A stretch of DNA of 9,718 bases. It comes from Thermoleophilia bacterium. Lineage in GTDB: Bacteria; Actinomycetota; Thermoleophilia; Gaiellales; SKUG01. The notes beneath the pieces are model-generated. The model made no database searches. It saw nothing but the letters and a program-made list of their open reading frames with translations, and was not told the origin of the DNA. Of this stretch, positions 1 through 6,443 are shown in pieces. The stretch lies in NCBI GenBank assembly GCA_025964455.1, contig JAOPYU010000291.1, positions 1-9,718 of the forward strand, read 5' to 3'. The translations under genes were made by a program, and so were the position numbers. Numbering within the stretch: position 1 is the stretch's first letter; each line of letters starts with the position of its first letter.

Positions 1-95
1 CCGAGCGCGACCGCGGCGACGACCGCGATCGCAGTGATGGCCGAGCGGGCCGCTGAACCGAGCGGCGCGCGGCCGCGTCGGCGCGTGGACGTCAC
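1..95 (-). CDS. N-terminus of a probable membrane or exported protein (partial, runs off the window)
   Basis: An open frame begins with GTG at 95 and continues out of the window at base 1, giving about 31 residues. It opens with an Arg-rich stretch (MTSTRRRGRAPLG) followed by a hydrophobic run (AITAIAVVAAVALG), the usual shape of a signal peptide or first transmembrane helix. Third codon positions are mostly G or C, as in the real genes here. It lies 34 bases downstream of the response regulator stop on the same strand, so the two may be co-transcribed. A sensor kinase would be a natural partner, but no kinase motif is inside the window, and a transporter or secreted protein is equally possible. 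No clear Shine-Dalgarno precedes the GTG. The call rests on frame, composition and hydropathy only. Confidence 0.4.
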   Translation of the reverse strand, partial: MTSTRRRGRAPLGSAARSAITAIAVVAAVAL

Positions 96-129
96 GCGAT
101 GCTTGTCCAGGATCCGACGGTGCACCGCG

Positions 130-840
130 TCATGCGATGCCGGTTCGAACCGCGTAGACGGCGGCCTGGACGCGGTTGGTCAGCTCGAGCTTGGTGAGGA
201 TGCTGGATACGTGGTTCTTCACGGTCTTCCCACTGATTCCGAGGACGGCGGCGATCTCGTTGTTGTCGTGTCCGACGGCGACGAGCCGGAGCACCTCGAG
301 CTCGCGGCTGCTCATGTCCGACCTCCCGATGATCGGCACGTTGCCGCTGCGGATGAAGTCGAGAACCGTAGCGATCACCGGCGGCTGCAGCCAGGCGTTG
401 CCCGCCGCGACAGCTCGGATGGCTGCGGTGAGGTGCTCGACCGGCGCATCCTTGGTGACGTACCCACGCGCTCCGGCGCGGACGGAGCCGTACACGTCGA
501 CGCGCTCGGAGGACCGCGTGAACATGACGATGCCGGCGTCCTCGAGCCCCTCGGCGAGCGATGTGACGAGCGGCACCGTCGAGGTCCCGTCGACGGTGTT
601 CGTGTCGACGAGCACCACCGACGCGCGGGTTCGTCGTCCCATGTCGACAGCACCCGGCTCGCATCTGCTGTCGCCGACGACCCGCAGGCCCTGCCCCTCG
701 AGGAGCGTGCGAAGGCCTGCACGGAACAGGTCGTGGTCGTCCACGAGCAGGACGGCCGGCGGGCGGCCGTCGGTGTCGAGCGCGGACGAGCCGAGCGGGC
801 GTATCAGCGGGTGGGGGGATGCCGACATGTCGGGGAGCAT
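130..840 (-). CDS. NarL/FixJ-family response regulator, REC plus LuxR-type HTH
   Basis: A two-component response regulator expected to bind DNA when phosphorylated. Numbered from the ATG at 840 (236 aa), the receiver domain (about 28-145) starts with the acidic pair D34-D35 in VLLVDDHD. The phosphoacceptor is D79 in VVLVDTN, with the switch Thr T108 (VMFT) and the conserved Lys K130 (YVTKDA), so the phosphorylation site looks intact. Residues about 176-236 form a LuxR/GerE helix-turn-helix (SSRELEVL, then NNEIAAVLGISGKTVKNHV). The frame stays open back to 1038, but a promoter at 905-932 makes that start unlikely. Candidates are ATG 885, 840 and 828; none has a good ribosome site, and I use 840. 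It diverges from the hydrolase gene at 1014 and precedes a truncated membrane protein. No cognate kinase is visible, so target and signal are unknown. Confidence 0.88.
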   Translation of the reverse strand: MLPDMSASPHPLIRPLGSSALDTDGRPPAVLLVDDHDLFRAGLRTLLEGQGLRVVGDSRCEPGAVDMGRRTRASVVLVDTNTVDGTSTVPLVTSLAEGLEDAGIVMFTRSSERVDVYGSVRAGARGYVTKDAPVEHLTAAIRAVAAGNAWLQPPVIATVLDFIRSGNVPIIGRSDMSSRELEVLRLVAVGHDNNEIAAVLGISGKTVKNHVSSILTKLELTNRVQAAVYAVRTGIA

Positions 841-904
841 ACCGGTCACGTGGGCCGGCCGTTTGGCCGTCGCACCGGTGACCATATAGAGGAGTATGCA
901 ATAG

Positions 905-932
905 ATTATAGCAAGTAAACCACATTGCACAA
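905..932 (-). promoter_or_regulatory. Probable extended -10 promoter of the response regulator
   Basis: On the minus strand the sequence reads TGC-TATAAT (-10 at 910-905), a perfect -10 hexamer with the extended TGN element. A partial -35, TTGTGC, lies at 932-927 with a 16-base spacer. Transcription would start near 897-899, so the coding start must lie at 885 or further downstream. The box sits in an island (883-935) of about 36% G+C inside a much richer region. Confidence 0.6.
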
Positions 933-999
933 CACGGAACGGGGGGTGGATGTGGGCGTTCGTCGCGGCCGTGGTCGAGTCGGTGTCGAACTCGCTACC

Positions 1000-1005
1000 T
1001 AGAAT
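1000..1005 (+). promoter_or_regulatory. Candidate -10 box of the first NlpC/P60 gene, leaderless-type
   Basis: TAGAAT lies 8 bases before the ATG at 1014. That spacing would put the transcription start at or within two bases of the start codon. No Shine-Dalgarno precedes the gene, which fits leaderless translation as known in actinobacteria. The -35 region is weak. The second hydrolase gene has the same arrangement. Confidence 0.45.
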
Positions 1006-1013
1006 CTCGCGCC

Positions 1014-2318
1014 ATGCGCACTCGTACCCCAGCAACACCCCGTCTTTCCGCCCGGCGCCGGCACCGTTCGGTCGCCAGCGCGGCAGTCCTGCTCCTCCTG
1101 CCCGGCACGCTCGGCGGGGCCGCGTTCGTCGCCGCCCCGGCGGCCCACGCCGCCTCGCTCGCCGGCAAGCGCGCGCAGGCCGCGCAGCTCGACCGTGACG
1201 TCTCGCGGCTCGAGGACCGCCTCAACGACCTGCAGGAGCGCTACCGCGGTGAGCTCGTCCAGCTCGCCGACCTCCAGTCCGACGTGCTGCACACGCAGGG
1301 CAAGCTCGACCGCGCCAAGGCCGACCTGGGCGTCTCGAAGCGGCGGTTGCGCACGCGCGCGCTCGCGATCTACCGCGACGGCGCCGGCAGCACGCAGATC
1401 GTCGACGTGGCGAAGGCGGGCTCGTTCGCCGACTTCTTCGAGCGGCTCGACACGATCGAGCGCGTCGGCGACCAGGACGCGGACATCGTCGGTCGGGTGC
1501 GCTCGCTCGCCGAGCGCGTCGCGCAGCAGGAGCAGCGGCTGCGTGCGACGCGGGACGAGCAGATCGACGTCGTGCACCGGATCGCGACGTCGAAGCGTCG
1601 CATGCGCCGCGTCATGGAGGACAAGCGCGCTCGCCTGGGCTCCGTCACGGCCGAGATCCGCACCATCATGGAGCAGCAGCGCGCCGCCGAAGCAGCGCGA
1701 CTCGCGGCCGAATCGCGCGCACGCGCGAAGGTGATCGTCAGCGGTGGCACCGTCACCGAGGGGGCGATGGCCGGTGGCGGTGGCGCGCCGGCGGCGGTCG
1801 GTGGCGCGAGCGTCACGGCGGGTGGCGCGACCACGTCGACCGGCGGCGACCAGTCCACGGCCGGGGCCAGCACGTCGACCCAGTCGTCGACGGGTACCTC
1901 GACGTCGTCCTCGACCGGTGGCTCCAGCACGCAGCCGTCGGCTCCGGCGGCCGTGCCGCTCCCGCCTGCGAGCGGCAGCGCGTCGGGTGCCGCCGGCATC
2001 GCGATGGGCAAGGTGGGCGCTCCCTACGTCTACGGCGCGGCGGGCCCGTCGTCGTTCGACTGCTCGGGACTCGTCGTGTGGGCGTTCGCACAGGCCGGAC
2101 GCCCCGGGCTGCCGCATTCGACGTACTCGCTCGTCGCGATGGGTGTGGAGGTGCCGCTCGGCGAGGCCCAGGTCGGCGACCTCGTGTTCACCAACAACGC
2201 CGGGCACATGGGCATCTACGTCGGTGGCGGCAGCTTCGTGCATGCCCCACGCACCGGCCGTACGGTCGCTGTGGAGAGCCTCGGCAACTACTCGATCACC
2301 CACATCCGGCGGATCTGA
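1014..2318 (+). CDS. Secreted coiled-coil NlpC/P60 peptidoglycan hydrolase, copy 1
   Basis: Predicted cell-wall endopeptidase of 434 aa, of the class that cleaves stem-peptide bonds outside the membrane. Residues 1-46 look like a signal peptide: Arg-rich start, hydrophobic core AVLLLLPG, and AHA before a likely cleavage after A46. Residues about 48-240 are coiled coil and contain SFADFFERLDTIERVGDQD (137-155), which resembles the PcsB/CwlO signature. Residues about 243-315 form a Gly/Ser/Thr/Ala-rich linker. The NlpC/P60 domain (about 323-434) has the nucleophile C350 (FDCSGLVVWAF), H398 (GHMGIYVGG) and H410 (FVHAP), so the catalytic set appears complete. In PcsB- and RipA-type enzymes the helical part restrains the catalytic domain until division proteins such as FtsEX act; that this applies here is inference. 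A paralogue follows 134 bases downstream. The ATG has no ribosome site. Confidence 0.93.
   Translation: MRTRTPATPRLSARRRHRSVASAAVLLLLPGTLGGAAFVAAPAAHAASLAGKRAQAAQLDRDVSRLEDRLNDLQERYRGELVQLADLQSDVLHTQGKLDRAKADLGVSKRRLRTRALAIYRDGAGSTQIVDVAKAGSFADFFERLDTIERVGDQDADIVGRVRSLAERVAQQEQRLRATRDEQIDVVHRIATSKRRMRRVMEDKRARLGSVTAEIRTIMEQQRAAEAARLAAESRARAKVIVSGGTVTEGAMAGGGGAPAAVGGASVTAGGATTSTGGDQSTAGASTSTQSSTGTSTSSSTGGSSTQPSAPAAVPLPPASGSASGAAGIAMGKVGAPYVYGAAGPSSFDCSGLVVWAFAQAGRPGLPHSTYSLVAMGVEVPLGEAQVGDLVFTNNAGHMGIYVGGGSFVHAPRTGRTVAVESLGNYSITHIRRI
1743..1958 (+). repeat. Low-complexity Gly/Ser/Thr linker-coding tract
   Basis: This stretch encodes the flexible linker between coiled coil and catalytic domain of the first hydrolase. 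It holds three copies of GGTGGCGCG (1779-1787, 1800-1808, 1821-1829) and several ACGTCGAC-like units that encode Ser/Thr runs. Such tracts often vary in length between strains. The linker of the second copy is much shorter. Confidence 0.5.
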
Positions 2319-2339
2319 CGGGCGGGTGCGGGGCGCGCC

Positions 2340-2355
2340 GCGACGCCTGCGTCGC
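2340..2355 (+). terminator. Short GC-rich hairpin after the first NlpC/P60 gene
   Basis: GCGACG at 2340-2345 and CGTCGC at 2350-2355 can pair as a perfect 6-bp stem with a 4-base loop, starting 22 bases after the stop codon. No T run follows, so this is at best a weak or U-less terminator. The position between two genes that seem to have their own promoters is the main support. Confidence 0.25.
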
Positions 2356-2438
2356 CCGAGGATGACGGTCAGGGGCGAGGTGGCGGCCGAGGGCGGCCGG
2401 CACAGCCGGGTGTGCAACGCGAGCGAGTAGCGAACGTG

Positions 2439-2444
2439 TACCAT
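2439..2444 (+). promoter_or_regulatory. Candidate -10 box of the second NlpC/P60 gene, leaderless-type
   Basis: TACCAT lies 8 bases before the ATG at 2453. The intervening CTCCGGCC closely matches CTCGCGCC, the spacer between box and ATG in the first copy. There is no Shine-Dalgarno, and no convincing -35 can be seen. Confidence 0.4.
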
Positions 2445-2452
2445 CTCCGGCC

Positions 2453-3646
2453 ATGCGACCGACCCTGCAGCCCCTGCAGCCGACGCACGCGAAGACCCGG
2501 AACGCGCTTGGCGCCGATCTGACGCACTGCGTCCGGGTCGGACTCGCCATCGCGGCACTCCTGGTGATCGCGGCGTTCGCAGCCCTCGCCAGTCCCACAA
2601 ACGCGCCGGCCACGCCGCTCGCCGACAAGCAGGCGCGTGCCGCCGAGCTGGATCGGCAGGTGTCGAAGCTCGAGCTGCAGTACGACGAGCTGCAGGAGCG
2701 CTATCGCGGCGCCCTCCACGACCTCGACGCCGTCCAGGACGACGTCGAGGTCGCTCGGCAGGAGGTCGCGGCGACGCGACGCGACCGCACCGTTGCACGG
2801 ACGCGGCTGCGCGGGCGAGCGATCGCGATCTACCAGGCCGGCGGGAACGCGTCCCAGCTGGTGGACGTAGCAGCGACCGGCGGGTTCGCCGACTTCTTCG
2901 AGAAGCTCGAGACGGTGCGACGCGTCGGCGACCAGGACTCGAGCGTGCTCGACCAGGTCGAGGATCTCAACGTCCGCGTCGAGCGCAAGGAGCGTGCGCT
3001 CACGGCGTCGCTCGCCAAGCACGCATCCGCAGTGCGGCGGGTGACGCGCCAGAAGGCGAAGATGTCGTCGCTGCTCGACGAGCGACAGGCGATGCTCGGC
3101 TCGGTCAACGCCGACATCCGTCAGATCATGGAGGCGCAGCGCCGGGCGGCCGAGGCGGCCGCTGCGAAGCAGGCGCGCGAGGCAGCTGCGGCTGCGCGGG
3201 TCGACGCGACGGCGACCGGTGGCGCATCGGCTCCTGCCGGGGACAGCGGCGCGAGCAGCTCCGATTCCGGTGGCGGCGGCATCAGCGTGCCGCTCCCGCC
3301 CGCCAGCGGCTCAGCCGGCGGTGCGGTGGGCGCGGCGATGTCGAAGATCGGCTCGCCCTACGTGTGGGCGGCCTCGGGTCCCGACACGTTCGACTGCTCC
3401 GGACTCGTCGTGTGGGCGTTCGCCCAGGCGGGACGCCCCGGGCTGCCGCACTCGACGTACTCGCTCGTCGGGATGGGCGTCGAGGTGCCGATGGACCAGC
3501 TCCAGCCGGGCGACCTCGTGTTCGGCTACGGCGATGGGCACGTGGGCATCTACGTCGGCGGCGGCAACATGGTGCACGCGCCCCACTCGGGCGACGTGGT
3601 CAAGGTCGCGTCGATCAGCAGCATGAGCCACGCACGCCGGATCTGA
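2453..3646 (+). CDS. Secreted coiled-coil NlpC/P60 peptidoglycan hydrolase, copy 2
   Basis: A paralogue of the preceding gene, 397 aa, with the same predicted role as a wall endopeptidase. The hydrophobic segment at about 28-47 (VGLAIAALLVIAAFAALA) is a signal peptide or N-terminal anchor; no classic AXA site is obvious before SPTNAPA, so anchoring is possible. The coiled coil spans about 53-248 and includes FADFFEKLETVRRVGDQD (145-162). A short Gly/Ser/Ala linker (about 250-278) leads to VPLPPASGSA, identical to the same point in copy 1. The NlpC/P60 domain (about 289-397) has C315 (FDCSGLVVWAF), H363 (GHVGIYVGG) and H375 (MVHAP). Around the catalytic Cys the DNA is almost identical to copy 1, whereas N-terminus, linker and C-terminus have diverged. 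Both proteins end in RRI. The ATG lacks a ribosome site. Confidence 0.93.
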   Translation: MRPTLQPLQPTHAKTRNALGADLTHCVRVGLAIAALLVIAAFAALASPTNAPATPLADKQARAAELDRQVSKLELQYDELQERYRGALHDLDAVQDDVEVARQEVAATRRDRTVARTRLRGRAIAIYQAGGNASQLVDVAATGGFADFFEKLETVRRVGDQDSSVLDQVEDLNVRVERKERALTASLAKHASAVRRVTRQKAKMSSLLDERQAMLGSVNADIRQIMEAQRRAAEAAAAKQAREAAAAARVDATATGGASAPAGDSGASSSDSGGGGISVPLPPASGSAGGAVGAAMSKIGSPYVWAASGPDTFDCSGLVVWAFAQAGRPGLPHSTYSLVGMGVEVPMDQLQPGDLVFGYGDGHVGIYVGGGNMVHAPHSGDVVKVASISSMSHARRI

Positions 3647-3679
3647 CCTCGGCCGCGGGGCAGTGTCGCGACGGTTCGT

Positions 3680-3694
3680 GCACCGTTTCGGTGC
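3680..3694 (+). terminator. Hairpin downstream of the second NlpC/P60 gene
   Basis: GCACCG (3680-3685) and CGGTGC (3689-3694) form a perfect 6-bp stem around a TTT loop, beginning 34 bases after the stop at 3646. Only CTTGAG follows, not a T tract, so termination would be weak or factor-assisted. It separates the hydrolase pair from the phospholipase gene. Confidence 0.35.
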
Positions 3695-3726
3695 TTGAGT
3701 CCTGGGCCTCCGGGCATACATCCCAC

Positions 3727-3732
3727 GGTGAG
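3727..3732 (+). promoter_or_regulatory. Ribosome binding site favouring the phospholipase start at 3741
   Basis: GGTGAG at 3727-3732 matches the anti-Shine-Dalgarno complement and lies 8 bases before the ATG at 3741. The upstream in-frame GTG at 3735 would be only 2 bases from it, too close. A G-run (GGGGGG, 3796-3801) before a later in-frame GTG at 3807 offers a competing start. Confidence 0.4.
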
Positions 3733-3740
3733 TCGTGCCG

Positions 3741-5069
3741 ATGCAGGTCACGACACACACGCGCGCCTGCCATCCGCGGGCGACGTGCTGGCACCGGGGG
3801 GCGCGAGTGGGCAACATCATCGACATCAGCGAGGGCGACCGCAGGCGCCGCACGCGCGACCGCCGGCAGCAGGAGGCGGGTCGCGAACGCGCGGGTGACG
3901 GTGGCGCCAAGACCGCGCTCGTCCTCACCGGCGGGGGATTCACCGGCGGCGTGTACCAGATAGGTGCGCTCCGGGCGCTCGACCTGCTCAGCGTGAACTC
4001 GAGCGTCAACGACTTCGACATGGTCGTCGGCACCTCGTGCGGCGCGTTCATCGGTTCGCTCGTCGCGAACGGCGCCCGCCCCGAGGACATGATGGCCCTG
4101 CTCGACGGCGAGGAGGTCGCCGGCTATGAACCGCTCGAGCTCGACCGCCTGCTGCGACCCAACTGGCGTGGTCTCGCCCGCAGCGCCACCCGCCTCCCGT
4201 TCGCCTCGGCGCGCATCGCCAAGGACGTCGCCCTCAACATCCGCAACCTGTCGCTCGTCGATGCGCTCGCGATGTTCTCCGACGTGCTGCCCGGCGGCTT
4301 CTACTCGCTCGAGGGCATGGCCGAGATGCTCGAGCAGCAGCTCCAGCGCGACGGGTGGAGCAACGACTTCCGCGAGATGCAGAAGGAGCTCTACATCGTT
4401 GCCACCGACCTCGACACCTGCGAGCCGGTCGTGTTCGGGGACGAGGGCTGGGACGACGTACCGATCTCACGCGCCACCGCCGCCAGTGCGGCCCTGCCGC
4501 TCGTGTACCAGGGCATCAACATCCGCGGCCGCGAATTCGTCGACGGCGGCCTGCGCAGCTTCGCCAACGTCGAGACCGCGGTGGAGAAGGGCGCCAAGCT
4601 CGTCGTCATCGTCAATTCGATCGTGCCGTTCGGCAACGACCGGCTTACCCAGTACCAGGGGGCTCGCCCTCGCCGCGTGAGCGACAGGGGGATCCACATC
4701 GTCGGTTCGCAGATGCTCAAGTGCCTCGTCTGGAATGCGCTCCACGAGCGCCTCGAGCACTGGCGCGCCGCGCACCCCGACGTCGACTTCATCCTGATCG
4801 AGCCGCGTCGCGACGACGAGCTCATGTTCTCGACGCAGATCATGAACGTCAGCCAGCGCGTGCAGATCGCACGCCACGGCTTCGAGAGCGTCACCATGCA
4901 GCTCGCCTCCGACTTCGACCACTACCGCGACCTGTGCGCCAAGCACGGCATCGAGATCAGTCGCCGCGGCGTGATCGAGGCCCTCGCCCAGGACAAGCGC
5001 GCGGAGAGTTCCACCACCCGCTGGCGTCGCATCCTGGAGCGCGGCGCCGAGCTGCGCGCCGCACGCTGA
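3741..5069 (+). CDS. Patatin-like phospholipase (PNPLA family)
   Basis: A Ser-Asp dyad lipid acyl hydrolase, likely cytoplasmic or on the inner membrane face, since no signal peptide or membrane segment is seen. From the ATG at 3741 (442 aa) the oxyanion-hole loop is TGGGFTGG (about 63-70). The nucleophile elbow GTSCG carries S99 (most relatives have GTSAG, but C at this position still fits GxSxG). The catalytic Asp is D268 in FVDGG. The patatin fold spans about 58-355, and a charged helical tail of about 85 residues follows. The N-terminus up to residue 55 is Arg-rich and probably disordered. An in-frame GTG at 3807 would give a cleaner start (GNIIDISEGD) and 420 aa. The gene converges on the GH13 gene with 22 bases between stops. 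Substrate (phospholipid, lysophospholipid or neutral lipid) cannot be told. Confidence 0.92.
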   Translation: MQVTTHTRACHPRATCWHRGARVGNIIDISEGDRRRRTRDRRQQEAGRERAGDGGAKTALVLTGGGFTGGVYQIGALRALDLLSVNSSVNDFDMVVGTSCGAFIGSLVANGARPEDMMALLDGEEVAGYEPLELDRLLRPNWRGLARSATRLPFASARIAKDVALNIRNLSLVDALAMFSDVLPGGFYSLEGMAEMLEQQLQRDGWSNDFREMQKELYIVATDLDTCEPVVFGDEGWDDVPISRATAASAALPLVYQGINIRGREFVDGGLRSFANVETAVEKGAKLVVIVNSIVPFGNDRLTQYQGARPRRVSDRGIHIVGSQMLKCLVWNALHERLEHWRAAHPDVDFILIEPRRDDELMFSTQIMNVSQRVQIARHGFESVTMQLASDFDHYRDLCAKHGIEISRRGVIEALAQDKRAESSTTRWRRILERGAELRAAR

Positions 5070-5091
5070 GCCCCGCCCGCCCGCGCGCCGA

Positions 5092-6405
5092 TCAGGCCCG
5101 GGTCAGGACCCGCACCGACTTCGCCGGCAGGCGCACGGTCGTCGAACCGCGCGCCGGCTCGAAGCGCTCCCCCGTGAGCTCGTCGACGAGCGTGCCGGCG
5201 GCCGGCACCTCGTGCGCACGCGTGGAGAAGTTGAAGAGCACGAGCGCCTGGTCCGCTCCTGCAGCCCCGCGCGTGTAGCCGTAGGTCCCGGGCGCCGTGG
5301 CGTCCTCGTAGCGCGCCCACTCGCTGCTGCGCAGGGCCGGCAGGCGGTGGCGCACGCGTGCCAGCTCGCTGATCGACGCGCGCAGCCCGGTGCGGTCGGT
5401 GAAGTCGATCGGCGTGGGCTCCTCGTACGGCTGGTAGTCGGCGCCGACCTCCTGGCCCGTGTAGATGAGCGGGATGCCAGGCAGCGTCATCGTCAGCGCC
5501 GCACCGAGCCGTGCCAGCTCCACGCCGCGTCGCGCCGCGAACCGATCGCCCGTGTCGTTGTTGTCGAGGAAGCGCATGGTCAGCGTGCTTGCCCCGCGCG
5601 CAGCATCGGTAGACGCCGCGATCGCCTCGTGCAGGCGCTCCACGAGCACCTCGTTGCCACGGAAGGCGTCCTTCCATGCCCAGCGCCCGAGCTGGGAGCC
5701 CCAGTCGTAGGCGGCGTCGAACCCGGCGCGCTGCCAGTACGGATCGCGCGCGCTCGCCTCGGCCAGCAGCATCGCGCCCGGCTTGACGTCGTCGAGGCGA
5801 CGCCGCAGGTCGGGCCAGAAGTCCGGGCGCCGCTCCTGGACCGCCCACGCCGCATCCACGCGGAACCCGTCCACGTCGTAGTCGCGGACCCACCCGAGCA
5901 TCGCGTCGGAGATGTACTCGCGCACCTTCGGGTTGTCGTAGTCCAGGTTCGGGAGGCGTTCCCAGTCGAAGTAGTGCGTCGGTGCTCCGTCGGCGTCCCG
6001 GTCGTACCAGTCGTAGCGCGGCGACGCTGGCCCGCGGCGCTGCGCGTCCTCGAACCACGGGTGCTCGTCGAATGTGTGGTTGGGCACGAAGTCGAGGAGG
6101 ACCTTCATGCCGCGGGCGTGTGCTCCCTGCACGAGCCGCCGCAGGTCGGCCGGCGACCCGTAGTCGGCGCGCAGCCGCGTGTGGTCCATGACCTCGTAGC
6201 CGAAGTCGCCGGGCGACGCCTCGTTGACCGGCGACAGCCAGAGCGTCGTGGCGCCGAGGTCGTGCAGCTCGTCCAGGCGCGCCGTGACGTCTGGGATCCC
6301 GCGCGGACCGAATCGAGACGGGATCACGCCGTAGATCACCGAATCCGCGAACGACTCGGGACCTGTCTGTGGCGCTGGGGAGGGCGTGGAGGCAACGGTC
6401 CGCAC
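5092..6405 (-). CDS. Cytoplasmic GH13 (alpha-amylase family) glycosidase
   Basis: A TIM-barrel glycoside hydrolase or transglycosylase acting on alpha-glucans or malto-oligosaccharides, 437 aa, with no signal peptide. GH13 conserved regions appear in order: I, DFVPNH (105-110); V-like, LPNLD (151-155); II, GFRVDAAW (180-187) with nucleophile D184; III, LLAEAS (213-218) with acid/base E216; IV, FLDNND (279-284) with stabiliser D284. The triad is intact, but the His usually before the last Asp is N283. The region V-like motif matches neither the oligo-1,6-glucosidase nor the neopullulanase type well. A small beta domain (about 345-437) ends the protein, and no starch-binding module is present. 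Start is GTG 6405 without a good ribosome site. It lies 38 bases after the enolase-like stop and is probably co-transcribed. Exact specificity is unknown. Confidence 0.93.
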   Translation of the reverse strand: MRTVASTPSPAPQTGPESFADSVIYGVIPSRFGPRGIPDVTARLDELHDLGATTLWLSPVNEASPGDFGYEVMDHTRLRADYGSPADLRRLVQGAHARGMKVLLDFVPNHTFDEHPWFEDAQRRGPASPRYDWYDRDADGAPTHYFDWERLPNLDYDNPKVREYISDAMLGWVRDYDVDGFRVDAAWAVQERRPDFWPDLRRRLDDVKPGAMLLAEASARDPYWQRAGFDAAYDWGSQLGRWAWKDAFRGNEVLVERLHEAIAASTDAARGASTLTMRFLDNNDTGDRFAARRGVELARLGAALTMTLPGIPLIYTGQEVGADYQPYEEPTPIDFTDRTGLRASISELARVRHRLPALRSSEWARYEDATAPGTYGYTRGAAGADQALVLFNFSTRAHEVPAAGTLVDELTGERFEPARGSTTVRLPAKSVRVLTRA

Positions 6406-6443
6406 ACGGAATTCATACCGACGTCGTGCGGCTCATGCGGCAG

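Noticed and set aside
34..918. A 294-codon plus-strand frame opposite the response regulator.
   Set aside because: Low-complexity Arg/Asp/Val-rich product with no recognisable fold; the antisense regulator has clear REC and HTH motifs.
999..2798. A 599-codon minus-strand frame opposite the hydrolase genes.
   Set aside because: Arg/Ala-rich translation that crosses two real genes and their intergenic gap; typical antisense shadow.
3695..3722. TTGAGT and TACATC with a 16-base spacer before the phospholipase gene as a promoter.
   Set aside because: The -10 match is poor and does not fit the TANNNT boxes elsewhere; the implied start would cut into the ribosome site used for ATG 3741.
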